This document shows, one piece after another, positions 1 to 10,736 of a DNA stretch of 64,000 bases. The stretch is from assembly GCA_922989275.2 (NCBI GenBank), contig OV277874.1, positions 20,510,154 to 20,574,153 on the forward strand. The letters run 5' to 3'. This DNA comes from Gari tellinella. Its lineage: Eukaryota; Mollusca; Bivalvia; Cardiida; Psammobiidae. The translations under genes and the position numbers were made by a program. The notes below the pieces were generated by a model. The model was not told the DNA's origin. It worked only from the letters and a program-made list of their open reading frames with translations, and did not search any database. The number at the start of each line of letters is the position of its first letter. Positions within the stretch are counted from its first letter, which is position 1.

Positions 1-144
1 TTAACTCTTTGCATGTCGGGTATTGGTTGAGTGTCATACAGTTTAATATATCCTGATGGGACACTGCATTACGCGGCGTCTCACCAGGAACCAAATTGTT
101 TGCAAAGGTTATCAAAAGTTCACAGCGAGCATGCTAAGAGTTAA
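1..144. mobile_element. Family B MITE, TTAA-flanked, short
   Basis: The copy begins TTAACTCTTTGCATG and ends CATGCTAAGAGTTAA, so terminal inverted repeats sit inside a duplicated TTAA, the hallmark of piggyBac-type insertion. A degraded type i palindrome (GCGGCGTCTC, TTGTTTGC) lies between. There is no coding capacity. The left end coincides with the window edge, so the first TTAA is seen but nothing beyond it. Confidence 0.7.
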
Positions 145-224
145 TTCTATAGATGTTTCATAAACATCATATGGCAAAACTTGGTCAATCAGACTTATTT
201 TTAAATCTAAATATGATAAGCAAT

Positions 225-380
225 ACATTCAACCCTAGCAACGAATGTACTCGTCATTTACAAACAGCAAACATGTGGAAAGAAACTGTGTCCTATGCAA
301 ACAATGTATACTCTAATCAGAAGGCTCCTTAAGGTCTGCACTGTTTGTCATTTTGAATATATTGTGAAATCAAATACAGT
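225..380. mobile_element. Family G MITE relic
   Basis: It carries the family landmarks in order: an 'aacgaatgtactcgtcattta' like left part, GTCCTATGCAAACA, a degraded GGCTCC centre and CTGCACTGTTTGTCATTTTG. Ends are eroded and no TTAA pair can be seen. Confidence 0.55.
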
Positions 381-500
381 ATAATGAAAGCTTTTCTATT
401 ACGATCACTAAAATGAGTGTGTTTATGGTGTTTAATGTAGGTGGCTGCTTCAAGCAAGATGAACGTAAAACAGAAAGCTCACTTCAATTCAATGTTTTAT
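377..500. mobile_element. Family C MITE relic (left part)
   Basis: TACAGTATAATGAAAGC and CTATTACGATCACTAAAA resemble the C terminus, followed by GTAAAACAGAAAGCTC of the type ii palindrome. The right half is not recognisable. Confidence 0.45.
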
Positions 501-599
501 TTCCTCAATACAGGAGATGTGTTTAACATTAATATAATTAACACAAACATAGCATATAGCAATATTCATGAGATATACTAATCTTGTATGGCAAATCAA

Positions 600-960
600 T
601 ATTTACAACATAAAGGTACAGTACTCCCTCTCCTTAGCAACACCCGTGTAGAAAGTATATTAAGAGCCACGTTGTTGTTTAATGCAGGATACACGCAATG
701 AAGAAAGCTCATTCAGGGGCTTTCTGTATTGCGCGTGTCCCTCATTAGGCTGGCACCTGTCTTAAACGGTCAGAGTCGGCAATGTTTAAGTGTTGTTAAA
801 GTTAGGTTCTACAGTATAGTGTAAATATAACATGTGTCTTCTTCTTCATACTTCGGCTAATGCAGGATACACGCAATGAAGAAAGCTTCTTCAAAGGATT
901 TCTGCATTGCGTGTTTCCCTCATTAGACGGACACCAAGTCGAAACAGAGATGTTTTATTG
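600..960. repeat. Two direct copies of a 65-bp hairpin
   Basis: Two hairpins starting AATGCAGGATACACGCAATG and ending GTGTCCCTCATTA or GTTTCCCTCATTA lie at about 680-748 and 858-928 in the same orientation. Their arms contain GAAAGC/GCTTTC, resembling a distant variant of the type ii palindrome. The 110 bp between them looks unrelated. Which element family they belong to is not known. Confidence 0.5.
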
Positions 961-1183
961 TGGTGCAGATCGACCAGACTTAATTTGAAAATTGAATTTC
1001 CCATTGCAAGTTTCTGGGGCGTTTGAGTTAACTTTTATCTAACCCAGCTGAGCCTTGAACCTTGCATGAGCAGTTAATGAGGTTTTTAATGTTGATTTAT
1101 ATATATTATATTATTGTAAATGAAATAAAGAATAATGAATGTGTATACGTGTCATTTACCAACAGTTTACCTATGAAAAGTAC
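961..1183. other. Unassigned AT-rich sequence
   Basis: No ORF, repeat arm or splice-bounded exon recognised. Confidence 0.4.
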
Positions 1184-1860
1184 ACCTGTTGTATGCTTGC
1201 AGTGAAGACCCAGATATGAGGGCTCCTAGAGGAGTCCTCTGTTAAAAACCTGCACCGTTTATGGATACGATCACACACATCAAAATTGCCTAACATATTT
1301 AACCCTGTCGATGAATGTAGTCGTTATTTACTAACATGGTACCTTTGAAAAGTACCCCTGTCGACGAATGTACATAGTCGTTTTTGACTAACATGGTTCC
1401 TTTGAAAAGGACACTTGTCGTATGCTTACAGTGAATACCTAGATCTGAGGACTCCTAGAGGAGTACTCCGATCAGGATCTGTAACGTTTATGGACACGAT
1501 CACATATCGTAATTGTTTAATACACTCATCCCTATCGACGAATATACTCGTCGTTCATTAACAGTGTACCTATACAAAGTACTTGTCGTATGCTAACAGT
1601 GAGTACCCTGATGTGAGGGCTCCTCGAGGAGTCTTCAGATCAGGATCTGCACCGTTTAGGGATACGATCACATATCATAATTGTTTAACAAATTCTACCC
1701 TAACGACGAGTATAGTCGATATTTATAGTAAAAGTGTACCTTTGAAAATACACTTGTCGTATGCTCACAGTGAATACCTAGATATAAAGGCGTCTTTCGG
1801 GAGTCCTCTGATCAGGATTTGCACCGTCTATGGATACGTTTGAAACGTACACGTCCGATG
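1184..1860 (+). repeat. Tandem array of a family G-derived unit
   Basis: The motif CTTGTCGTATGCT recurs near 1184, 1411, 1582 and 1754, each followed by a GTGA(A/G)TACC...GGACTCC palindrome and a GGATACGATCACAT segment, so a unit of about 170-180 bp is repeated roughly four times. The 86-codon ORF at 1583-1843 only reflects this array. It looks like a MITE that was expanded in tandem rather than inserted repeatedly. Confidence 0.65.
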
Positions 1861-2399
1861 ACATTAAAGTGCAACTAAAACACGTGTTTTACAGTTTGTA
1901 TAAGACAAAGGTTTGAAGATCAAAAAACCATGTACTAAATTTTTAGCAGCATTTATTCAACCTGAGCAGCGACTTACTAACATATATAACCTGCAGAGTT
2001 ACTTGCATTTCATTGTTGAACACGCATCTGCTTAAACGATATGAAGGGAACTATGGGGCTTATTAGTAGCACAAATAGTCATGCACAGGTTAATCGCCAA
2101 TTATATTACCCCCAGATAATCAAGGCATTATTTCCTGTGGAGATTCTGTTACCTTTTCTTCAATACTAGAAGTATACCATGGAGTAAAGGGTTTGAAGTA
2201 TCTTTGGTATATTCCTTCCCGTTTGTTATGAAATTTCATTGATCTAGATATTTGCTATTTGTTAAATCGTCGTTTTGTTTAGGCTTTATATTGCCTCTAC
2301 CTATTCAATATTCATGTATAGATAACAAATCTTGAATTCTCATAATGACACTTATGCATTATCATTTTCAGCTTAATCTTTAAAATTCTTTAAGTAAAC
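1861..2399. other. Unassigned sequence
   Basis: No supported gene, exon or repeat family seen on either strand. Confidence 0.4.
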
Positions 2400-2460
2400 A
2401 GAGTAGTCCCTGTGGAGAGCTCCTACAGGAACCGTCTTTTCAGGGTCCACTCTGTTTTCT
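2400..2460. repeat. Family G-like palindrome core
   Basis: GGAGAGCTCCTACAGGA and CAGGGTCCACTCTGTTT resemble the G centre and right arm. No ends can be defined. Confidence 0.4.
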
Positions 2461-2479
2461 CAGGTTTAAAAAAAATACT

Positions 2480-2606
2480 GATTTGTAATTGTGTTCCTTC
2501 GTGTTGTATATATGTTAATTTTGTTTGTGGACCATATTGAAAATTGGTTTGTTTACCAAATATGTAATCCACATGAAATAAAGTCGTTATTATTATTATT
2601 ATTATA
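2480..2606 (+). mobile_element. Possible retroelement 3' tail
   Basis: The stretch ends ATGAAATAAAGTCG followed by a (TTA)n run. A short 3' region closing in a polyA-like signal and a simple trinucleotide tail is typical of LINE/SINE 3' ends. No reverse transcriptase is present. Confidence 0.35.
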
Positions 2607-2999
2607 CTAAGATCAAATTTGAGCAACGTGGGATGTCGTTCTTTGTCCATAGACTGCCACTGTATACGGTATCAGATTGCACTATATGCTGCCTGTTCCC
2701 ATTGCATTATAGAGTATTGTCTGCAATGAAAAAATGTTTGTACTCGGAGGTTGGTTTGTTTTTTGGGGGTTTTGTTTTGGGGACCGCGATACCTTTTGTG
2801 TTGTTGCATACTTGATTTTGAATTCATATATTAGTATACTACCCACAAACAAGGTTTGAGGGGGTATACTCGAATCAGTTGTCGGTCGGTGGTCTGTCTG
2901 CACACTCTTGTAATGTGAACTCATCCTTAAATGTTAAAATTAGTTTCATCCTGCTTTACTTGATACTTGGCATTAATGTTAAGCAGGAAAAGAAGATGT
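2607..2999. other. Unassigned sequence
   Basis: Small ORFs on both strands (2633-2815, 2682-2924, 2879-3130) overlap each other and show no recognisable domain. I see no gene here. Confidence 0.4.
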
Positions 3000-3260
3000 G
3001 GAAGACACAAGTTTCAGGTCTCCTTGACCTCGGCCTTTACGTTTGTGACCGGTCTGTTTGCAAAATCCTGTACGCGATACTCGTCATTCAGATTCATCCT
3101 GAATCACTTCATACTTGGCATAAATGTTAATCAAGTGATGTAGATATGCATGACGTAAATTTCAGGTCACTTTAACCTCTGGCTTTCAAATTGGCGACCA
3201 GTCTGTTAGCAGAATCTTGTACGGCTTACTTCTCCTTCATGTTTTGCCAACTAAAATGAT
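3000..3260 (+). repeat. Diverged members of the 3.6-4.4 kb repeat
   Basis: Phrases such as TCAGGTCTCCTTGACCTCGG, TTTGCAAAATCCTGTACG and ACTTGGCATAAATGTTAA recur about 120 bp apart and match the array that follows downstream in inverted or degraded form. Confidence 0.5.
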
Positions 3261-3299
3261 CCACAAGGGAGCTTAATAATCCACAATAGTTACTAAGTG

Positions 3300-3510
3300 T
3301 TGAAAGAGTTAACTCTCAGAAAAGTTTAAGCAAATCAAACTCCTGATAACATAGGCGTCTGTAGTAGGTGTGCAAACATCCTGTAAAACTATAAGGCTGC
3401 AACTAGTATTAGGACAAACAGGCATGAACAAACAGTGAAGACCTGATCGGAATGCTCCCTTGAAGGTAGTCTGATCAGGGTCTACATTGTTTGCCATTTA
3501 GTTTAAACCT
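3300..3510 (-). mobile_element. Family G MITE relic
   Basis: AAACAGTGAAGACCTGATC and AGTCTGATCAGGGTCTAC with CATTGTTTGCC form the type i palindrome of G around 3424-3500, and GAGTTAAC near 3307 could be one end. The short minus ORF at 3309-3497 is just this palindrome read through. Confidence 0.55.
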
Positions 3511-3594
3511 TTTACATAAAGTATTGTGTGATAAAAGCAACTAGAACGTCTATCACTAAAGGTGATAAATACCCCCACTATACAGCACTCTGCA

Positions 3595-4395
3595 GACGTT
3601 TTCAATAATGCTTTACAATAAGGTCAAAGGTGTAAGCCAAGGTCAAAATGACTTAAAAATGGTATATGACACTCTACAACTCCTGAGTAACATTTATGCC
3701 AAGTATCAAGTTGAAAGTGAAGGAGTTCAAAGTAAAACTTTTGCATGCCAATTTTAAGACCAATTTCAAGGCCAAAGGTCAAGGTCACAGAGATATGAAA
3801 TTTGTGTCTTGCACATCTACTACTCCTGAGTAACATTTATGCAAAGTATCAAGTGAATCAGGTTGAAAGTGAAGAAGGAGTACAAAGTACAATATTTTGC
3901 CTGCCAACTTCAAGGAAAACGGTCAAGGTCACAGAGACCTGAAACGTATGTCTTGCACATCTACTACACCTGAGTTATATTTATGCCAAGTATCAAATGA
4001 ATCAGGTTGAAACTGAAGGAGGAGTTGAAAGTACAAGATTTTGCCTGCCAATTTTAAGACCAATTTCAAGGCCAAAGGTCAAGGTCACAGAGATTTGAAA
4101 ATTGTGTCTTGCACATCTACTACTCCCGAGTAACATTTATGCCAAGTATCAAGAGAATCAGGTTGAAAGTGAAGGAGGGGTTCAAAGTACAAGATTTTGC
4201 CTACCAATTTCAAGGCCAAAGGTCAAGGTCAATGTCACAGAGACCTGAAATTTGTGTCTTACATATCTACTACTCCTGAATAACATTTATGCCAAGTATC
4301 AAGTGAATCAGGTTGAAACTGAAGGAGGAGTTGAAAGTACAAGATTTTGCAGACAATACCGACCAACCGACAGGCTGATTCCAGTATAATAAGTC
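3595..4395 (-). repeat. Tandem repeat, period about 150 bp
   Basis: GGTCAAGGTCACAGAGA recurs near 3782, 3926, 4081 and 4231, and GAGTAACATTTATGCCAAG near 3687, 3828, 4130 and 4280, giving four to five units. The array closes with CCGACCAACCGACAGGCTG, an end I associate with a dispersed bivalve repeat. Phase and period drift, so it is old. Confidence 0.7.
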
Positions 4396-4767
4396 TCAAT
4401 ATTTACTGATAATTCAGATAACACTAAGGACCTTTAACCATTACTCTTTAGGCATTTTAGATTTTACACATTTAATTTATCCCTCCACTGAAGAAAAATA
4501 GCCCCATTTTATACAGTTATGAATGTATAGTGTAATTGGTTAAAGTCCCCTTACTTCATGATGTAGGGGTGGGGGGGAAGAGAGAGACAAGCACTCAACC
4601 AAGAGAACTTTGTAAAACTTTTAATACAATTATATTCTGTTGGTACACATCCAGCTTATTTTACAGAAGCTTAAAATCTGTACAAATTATTAATGATGTA
4701 TTCCTCCATATCCTTCTATAATTTGTGTTTAGAAGCAATTCAAAGTAACATGAATTGATTTTAAAAA
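4396..4767. other. Unassigned sequence
   Basis: Nothing supportable; a 61-codon plus-strand ORF (4536-4721) has no recognisable features. Confidence 0.4.
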
Positions 4768-4924
4768 TATACTGCAAAATGACAAACAATGCAAACCCTG
4801 ATTAGAGAACTAATTCAGGAGCCCTCAGAGCTGGGTCTTCACTGTTTGCACAGGACATGTCCACTCGTCATGGGTATGCTAATTGTTAATGACAAGTATA
4901 CTCATCACTAGGATTGAATGTTAA
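4768..4924 (-). mobile_element. Family G MITE, degraded
   Basis: TGACAAACAATGCAAACCCTG, GGAGCCCTCAGAGCTGGG and CTTCACTGTTTGCACAGGA preserve the G palindrome in reverse orientation, ending at GGATTGAATGTTAA. Confidence 0.6.
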
Positions 4925-5002
4925 TGCATGACAAAAATAAAGCATGAAGTTCAAAAGTAGCTTTCTGCAGTACTTTTTCTCTTGCATTAAGGAGCTACAT
5001 AT

Positions 5003-5150
5003 CTTAACTCATTAATGCCTTGTGACATGCAATGTGTCATTTACAAACTGTGTACTAGTGTGAATAGTACAACTGTCCTATACAAACGGTGTATAACCAG
5101 TCAGGGCTCCTAGAGGAGTCTTCTGATCAATGTCTGCATGTTTGTCATCG
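5003..5150 (+). mobile_element. Family G MITE, right part lost
   Basis: CTTAACTCATTAATGCC is the end, followed by GTGTACTAGTGTGAATAGT, CTGTCCTATACAAAC and the GGGCTCCTAGAGGAGTC centre. The outer right half after TTTGTCATCG is missing. Confidence 0.6.
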
Positions 5151-5420
5151 TCTTATTTCTTTACTAATATATTGTTACAAGTGCCACATGCCACCCTAAA
5201 TCGCTCACCTGGTACCGATGTTTACGGTCATGGTTACATCAAATTGGGAAAGTGGTTTTGGAAAAAGATTCATAAATAAAATCAATTACTATGGAACAAA
5301 TTTACTTTACTTTTATAAATATTTGACACATTACCTTATAAAACTGCCTGTTTATGCCTTTACAGTTCTACATAACAAACTCCTATTTATGTTTTTACCC
5401 TGTCCTACTAAAAAGCCATA
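5151..5420. other. Unassigned sequence
   Basis: No feature supported; the 82-codon ORF at 5218-5466 runs into a MITE and has no domain. Confidence 0.4.
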
Positions 5421-5606
5421 TACGGTAAAACCTCTGTATCACGACCACAAATTGTGTAACTTATAACGTGTTTACCACAGTCGGCTGCTTAAAAAAGGAA
5501 ACAGTAAAACAGAAAGCTGTTTTACTGTCACATTGGTTTAAGATGTGACCTGTATTTCAAGCAATCAATATTTTTATTTTAGTGGTCAAAATAGAGGCTT
5601 ACTGTA
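5421..5606 (+). mobile_element. Family C MITE
   Basis: Ends TACGGTAAAACCTCTGTATC and AGAGGCTTACTGTA are inverted with flanking TA. The type ii palindrome (GTAAAACAGAAAGCT / GTTTTACTGTCAC) is in the centre and shortened. No ORF. Confidence 0.75.
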
Positions 5607-5689
5607 TACTGTATTTTATTTTTCCTATATCCTGACAGATGGTTTCAACAGGAATTTTGAAATTTAATTTCAAAACAAGTTTAGCTTCA

Positions 5690-5914
5690 CCCATTATCCC
5701 ATAAGTAGGCTTGAAAAGTATTCCTCCAAAAAAATAGTTCAACTTTATACAGTCATGAACATGTAAAGTAAGAAATAGTTTCCAGATACTAGCAAATTGT
5801 AGCTGACAGTAAAGCAGAATGCGCCTTTAGACACATTCTGCATTACTTTTAGACCAATATTCACCTACATGGTATTTCCAAAGCTAGATATAGGCTATGG
5901 GTAAATGGGTTAAT
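5690..5914 (+). mobile_element. Family F MITE
   Basis: Starts CACCCATTATCCCATAA and ends TATGGGTAAATGGGTTAA. It keeps AATAGTTCAACTTTATACAG and a type ii core (GTAAAGCAGAATGCGCC / ACATTCTGCATTACTTTTA). The left TTAA is not intact. Confidence 0.65.
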
Positions 5915-5929
5915 AACCCTTGACACAAG

Positions 5930-6010
5930 AATCCAACATTTGGGATCCTGATCAGTCTGATCTGGATCCAAACTGCTTGCTAATATTACTGTTTCATGAA
6001 ATGTCCATTT
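5930..6010. repeat. Isolated type i palindrome
   Basis: TGGGATCCTGATCAG and GATCTGGATCCAAACTGCTTGC form a short copy of the B-family centre with no recognisable ends. Confidence 0.5.
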
Positions 6011-6324
6011 GCAAATATTCAATTTAGAAGGTCTGTTCTTCTGGATTACATACTGTAAAATCCCTCTAATATGACATTTTAATCAGTTGAAAGACAGGTG
6101 ACAGTTTAAAGCATGGTGAAAGCAAAACAGAAACTCCTAAATAGAACTGTAAATAATCCTTTTTCTTAAATAGGGCATTTACCCCAGTAGTTTTAAGGTA
6201 ATTGCTTTTTTCGGGGTTTTTTATTGAGTGAAAATATTTCTTTACCCCACTGATATTTAGTGAATTGCTTAAAAAGCAACTCATGATGATTTTCTGAACT
6301 CTTTCCATTATAGATTGTTTAAGT

Positions 6325-6400
6325 GTTTATGACAGTTTGAAAGAAAAGCAGAATTCTCTTTGGTAGCATTCTGCTTAACTTTCAATCTTCTTGAAGCAAT
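6325..6400. repeat. Isolated type ii palindrome
   Basis: TTTGAAAGAAAAGCAGAATTC pairs with ATTCTGCTTAACTTTCAA. The flanks from 6011 to 6324 and 6401 to 6589 hold nothing else I can name. Confidence 0.5.
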
Positions 6401-6589
6401 CCCCAGCTTAATCTATGACGATTAAACTACTGCTTGGCACCTAGACACAGAACTGGATCTTCTAGGTTTTTTTTTAGTTCAATAAGGTTCGCGTTTCTTT
6501 TGAGTATTATTGGGAGGGAAAAATCGGTCTAAAACTTTGTCTAAAACTTCGTCTAAAATTTGCTTTACTGTTCAATCAGTTTCGCTACG

Positions 6590-7125
6590 CAACAGAATGT
6601 CTTAAAAAAGATGGTCAACAAGAGAACTACAAATTTTCTCACTATTTTTCACCAAGGAAGAGGTGTAGCTAAGAAATGTATTTATTTTCGCAGACCTCAT
6701 TACATCATGAAAACCGAAAGCGGAAACAGAATTTGTTATGAAAGAGTGGTTTACAATTATTCCAAGAAGAGCCAAAATAGATGGGAGCATGTGTGTCACC
6801 TGCCAGCAAGCATCAGTATAACATTCTCTTTCCATAAAAGAAATTTCATTAAAAAAATCTTCAGTAAAACAAGAAATCTCCATGAAAAGAAAATGTTGAA
6901 AAGGGGAATAACTCTCACATTATTGATACAAGTGTTATGACCCATGTGCAATACACTTCCACTTGCACTTGTAAAGCTCTTTCCATAAATGAAGTTATAT
7001 CTTAAAAGCTTCAGTAGAACAGGAGTTATGAGGCTTGACACAAAAAGCTTGACAGACAGACAGATGTATGAACAGACAGACTCCAGAAAAGTGATCCCTA
7101 AATGCTAAATGTCACCTCTGCCTAC
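6590..7125 (+). repeat. Dispersed repeat ending in GACAGACAGACAGA
   Basis: The right edge reads AAAAGCTTGACAGACAGACAG and ends before CAGGTGACACAAAACAAGAG. GACAGACA-type tails are common at ends of dispersed bivalve repeats. Overlapping ORFs on both strands (plus 6560-6940, minus 6602-6883 and 6796-7041) contain no domain I recognise, so none is called a gene. Confidence 0.35.
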
Positions 7126-7139
7126 AGCAGGTGACACAA

Positions 7140-7521
7140 AACAAGAGGGCAATGGCCCACAAGTCGCTCACCTGAGAACATTGTACCTAAGCTGACTGGG
7201 CAAGATGTTATTGTGATATATATAGCTATAAAAAGATTTTTAAAGGTTTTCCTATATAAGTCTATATAAAACAGATAAGCCCTGGGGCAGGGCCAAGTTT
7301 GATCAAGGGGTTATAATTTGAACAATCTTGGTAGAGGACCATAAGGCAAAGCTACATGTCAAATATTAATCGTCTAGGCCATACAGTTTCAGAGAAGATT
7401 TTTAAAAGTTTTCCTTTTCTTAGGAGATGTTGTTTGAAAATGTGGACAGACGACGGATGCAAGATGCCGGACAAATTGCGGTCACAATAGCTCATCCTGA
7501 GCAGTAGGCTCAGGTGAGCTA
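7140..7521 (+). mobile_element. Family Q bivalve repeat, full copy
   Basis: Begins AACAAGAGGGCAATGGCCC and GTCGCTCACCTGAG, and ends GGACAGACGACGGATGC...CAGGTGAGCTAAAAAGG. CTCACCTGAG and CTCAGGTGAG make subterminal inverted repeats. I recall this layout as one of the commonest dispersed sequences in bivalve genomes; it is non-coding and its mobilising enzyme is not evident. Confidence 0.7.
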
Positions 7522-8243
7522 AAAAGGAGAAAAACAGACTGCCAATGTTCTTATATGCAGTGCGATAAGCTGCAACAGCAGTGATAATAGTAAGATTTTA
7601 TACCAGTCTAACAATAATAAGAAGCAATAACGTGCACTGACCTTAGTGACCCATGACGTACGGCATACTGTCTGTTTACAGGAAGAAAAAGCCAAGTTAT
7701 ACTCAAAAGCTTATCAACAGCTCTGCTTCTAAAGGAGCTTTCAGTTTTACTTTAGCCTTGCTTTAAGCAACCATCTGCATCAAACACATATCAATGCACA
7801 TAATTCTATGGTGGTAATAGAGCAGTTTTACTGCAAATACTGCTCTCACAAGCATGAACCCAATATTTGATCAGGATCCATGTCGAAGACTCTCCTAAAT
7901 TTTGGAAATTGTATTGACAGAAGGTGTGTCCTTCAGGCATAACAATGTAGATCCAAATCACCGATGGAATATGGTATCAGATCATTTTATAGCTGCAATT
8001 ATGGCAGTGGCAGACTAATGCTAACTCAAATTAAATACAGTCAGAAAGATGTTCTTCTTTCCAGTTTTAACAAAAATAAACACTCCAGTACTGGAGCATA
8101 ATGTTGTACTATCATATAACATTACAATGACATCTGTATTGAATATGTTAATGAATTTTCATGCGAGTATTTTCTATAAGAACATGTGACAGGCATCCTA
8201 AGGCCGTTGTATGTAGGAATAGGTAAATGCATTGTTAGGTACA
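7522..8243. other. Mostly unassigned; C-like relic at 7690-7790
   Basis: GGAGCTTTCAGTTTTACTTTAG followed by CTTGCTTTAAGCAACCATC is one arm of a family C palindrome. The rest is AT-rich sequence with no supported feature. Confidence 0.4.
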
Positions 8244-8971
8244 TACAGTAAAACTTCTCTATTACAACCACAAACAAGATCTATGTCATTGACTAGTGCC
8301 CCGAGGTGAAATGTATTAATTTGGATGTAAAATAAAACCATACAGCAGGTATGGTAATAATGGTACTACTTGCTGTTGTTGTGATGAACAAGCTTTTTCT
8401 AAATTTAAACTAGAGTTGTGGCCAATGTTGAATAAACTCTATTTGACCTCTAAATGACCTAGACCTTTGGCTGACTTGACCAAACTTGTACCAAGTTCAA
8501 GAACTTCTTGAGTTGAGTACACATGCCAAATATGAAGTCTGTATCACATGTAGTTCCGAAGTTATGGCCAATGGTAAATTCCTCCTATTTTACCTCTAAA
8601 GGACCTTGACCTTTATCGGACATTACACAAGTTGTACTTAGCTCAAGTGCTTCTGGAAGTGAGTATGCATACCAAATATAAAGTCTCTCTCTTATGTAGT
8701 TCAAAAGTTATGGCCATGGTTAAAGTTGTGGACAGACACGCAAACAAACAGACCAAAAACAATATGCCCTAGACTGGGCCATCCGGGGGCATAAAACATT
8801 GTGTTAATTATTAGGTGTTTACTACTGGTGACTGCTTAAACAAGGTGACCGTAAAACAGAAAGCTCTTTTGGAAGCTTTCTGTTGTACTGTCACCTTGTT
8901 TTAAGCTGTCACCTGTCTTTTATACAATTAATTAGCCTTCTTTTAGTGGTCGTAATAGAGAGGTTTTCCTA
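8244..8971 (+). mobile_element. Family C MITE split by an insertion
   Basis: The left end TACAGTAAAACTTCTCTATT is at 8244 and the right end GTAATAGAGAGGTTTTCCTA at 8952-8971. The right half, with its type ii palindrome (GTAAAACAGAAAGCTCTT / GAAGCTTTCTGTTGTACTG), starts near 8808. About 470 bp of another repeat (8330-8800) separates the halves, so the MITE is older than that insertion. Confidence 0.65.
8330..8800 (+). repeat. Dispersed repeat inserted in a C MITE
   Basis: Two direct sub-repeats near 8410-8575 and 8575-8715 share AAGTTATGGCCA(A/T)GGT, CCTTGACC and ACCAAATAT(A/G)AAGTCT. It closes with GGACAGACACGCAAACAAAC and CATCCGGGGGCATAAAACA, an end I know from bivalve dispersed repeats. 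Confidence 0.55.
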
Positions 8972-9197
8972 TAGATGTGGAGGAAAGTCAAACTCTCCTC
9001 AGTCGAAGCATCTTTCCTTTATCCCTCATAATAGTGTGTAATCTCTCTATTCACAAAGCAAACACTCTGATCCCTCACATCCTTTGGCAGTGTCATAATA
9101 CAACACTTTATCCCAGTCTCTCAAAGAGTTCTTCGATTTCCTTGGCAAGGTTTCAATCTTCTGGGTGTACCACCTGAAAATCAGACCCTTGTTTCTC

Positions 9198-9481
9198 TCA
9201 ACACCTGATAAATATGACACATTTTGTCCCCATCATCTCCTGGCCATAGTACAGCCACAGCTGATCCTGTACCTTGTCCACACAATAACGATCAAAGTCC
9301 AGCCTCTCATTCTTTGCTAAGGGATGGAAAAGTCTATGATAGTCGAATGCACCGAAACCAGCATTACATTTTGGACATTTACACTGGTATGTTTCATATC
9401 GAGTCTTTAGACACTCCGACCAGAACACATGGACACATTTGGATTTCTATTGACTCTACATGCGGGACAGGTCAATTGTTC
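9198..9481 (-). pseudogene. Bre1: Bre1-like RING exon, ligand lost
   Basis: After acceptor TGTATTCACAG the frame opens [14 protein letters not shown], then shifts by one base to [19 protein letters not shown] and [18 protein letters not shown]. The family pattern is CPxC...KCxHVFC..C.(R/K)TRY..R..KCPKCN.AFG.(N)D(F/Y)HR. Here the residues between the first Cys pair and KC are reduced, the Cys after HVF is Trp (TGG), and the usual stop just after HR(L/I)Y is missing, so translation runs about 40 codons further to 9198. Further coding-like text lies at 9030-9197 in other frames (ending GSECLLCE), but the apparent 31-nt intron between is too short to be real. Confidence 0.75.
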
Positions 9482-9524
9482 CTGTGAATACAAAATAAAT
9501 AAAATAAGTCCACATTTCCAATTA

Positions 9525-9755
9525 AATCATTCAATGCCTGTAGACCCATTACTCCATAAATATGTTTTTTACCCCTCGAAATTGTTTCTACAGCTTGAAA
9601 GTAGTCCCAACTTAGGATGTCCTGAAGATGAACATAGAAGGAATGTTCACTGTCTTAAAGATGGTAGCATTCTGCATTACTTCGGACCTGCTTTAAGTGG
9701 TCTCCTGCCTTCAGAACTAGAAACAGGCTATGGAGTAAAGGGTTATATCAACTTA
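9525..9755 (-). mobile_element. Family F MITE in a Bre1-like intron
   Basis: The left part reads GTAGACCCATTACTCCATAA; the right part has GGTAGCATTCTGCATTACTT, CCTGCTTTAAGTGGTC and GGCTATGGAGTAAAGGGTTA. It occupies the intron between the RING exon and the preceding exon. The palindrome's left arm is largely lost. Confidence 0.6.
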
Positions 9756-10020
9756 CCAACTGTGACAGTTACGTTTATGGTATGGATACATTATTTCAGG
9801 GCTCCTGATAAGGGACTACTTAAAAAAAAGATTTGTTTATGTCAACACCAAATTCTGTGGTATGACTACAGTAGTACTTGATAGACTTGTCTCTTTGAGA
9901 CAATTCTAATGAGAATTAAGGAAATGGAATTTGGTGCAGATCGAGGAGAAAAAATTGGAAATGGTTATTGTAATTCTTTTTATTTAACCAATTGCTCCAT
10001 AAATACACATTTACATTTAC

Positions 10021-10121
10021 CTTATATTCTTGTATCTCGGCCATCGAGATGCCATCTGCAACTCCAGCAATTTCTATCTTTTAGTTCTCTCAAGCTTTAA
10101 GTTCAGTTTGGCAATTTCTTC
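10021..10121 (-). pseudogene. Bre1: Bre1-like exon before the RING, frameshifted
   Basis: The acceptor is TATTTGCAG and the donor GTAAATG. It reads EEIAKLNLKLERTKR then a stop; shifting frame gives IEIAGVADGISMAEIQEYK in phase with the next exon. The family has a coiled coil, a loop with ADE/CDE and EEIxxYK immediately before the RING, so the exon is correctly placed but carries one indel. Confidence 0.75.
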
Positions 10122-10179
10122 CTGCAAATACAATTGATAACAATTTTTTTTTATAACATTTTAAAGACAGAACTTGCAA

Positions 10180-10640
10180 ACAAGAGGGCCAGAATGGCCC
10201 TTAATAGCTCACCTGATCGCGGAGGCATTAAGACTGTATGGTCAAGTGATTTCAGTGAAGAATAATATGATTTTACTATGTAAAACGGTGACCCAACAGG
10301 GGCTGGGATATTTTTTCACCCAAGGGCAAATCTTGAACAACATTCATTTAGGACCTGTAGATGATACTATGTATCAAATATCTAAACTCCTGCCCTTGTG
10401 ACTTTGGCTAGAAGATGTTTGAAGATTTCACTATATAACTCTATGTAAAATTGTGAACACATTCCCCCTCCCCCAAAAAAATCTGGATAGAGGACCCAAG
10501 GGACAAAATTTGAACATTGTCATATATATTGTCATTAGAGGACCTATCGATGATGCGATGTGTTAAATATGTAAGTCCTGGCCCTTGTGGTTTTTGACAA
10601 GAAGATTTTTTTTTTAAATTCCGATTTCTTTCACTTTGGT
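10180..10640 (+). mobile_element. Family Q bivalve repeat, 3'-degraded copy
   Basis: Starts AACAAGAGGGCCAGAATGGC and TAGCTCACCTGATCG, then two sub-repeats of AGGACC(T/C)...AAATATCTAA / TAAATATGTAA followed by CTCCTGCCCTTGTGACTTT and GTCCTGGCCCTTGTGGTTT. The closing CAGGTGAGCT end is absent. Confidence 0.6.
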
Positions 10641-10736
10641 TGCTATAGCTTCCAGAGTTCTGCATTGTTTCAAATTCTTTGAACAACTTTGAAAGAGCTA
10701 GACCCAAGGAACATTCCTAGCATGTTTCTAGTATTG

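Noticed and set aside
6560..6940. 126-codon plus-strand ORF as a gene
   Set aside because: Overlaps two minus-strand ORFs of similar quality, AT-rich and ends at a GACAGACA-type repeat; no domain recognised.
9167..9197. Possible 31-nt intron (GTGTTGAG...TTTTCAG) after the RING exon
   Set aside because: GT-AG and frame fit, but 31 nt is too short for splicing in animals; the open text beyond may be chance or another broken frame.
9429..9881. 150-codon plus-strand ORF
   Set aside because: Antisense to the Bre1-like RING exon and then into an F MITE.
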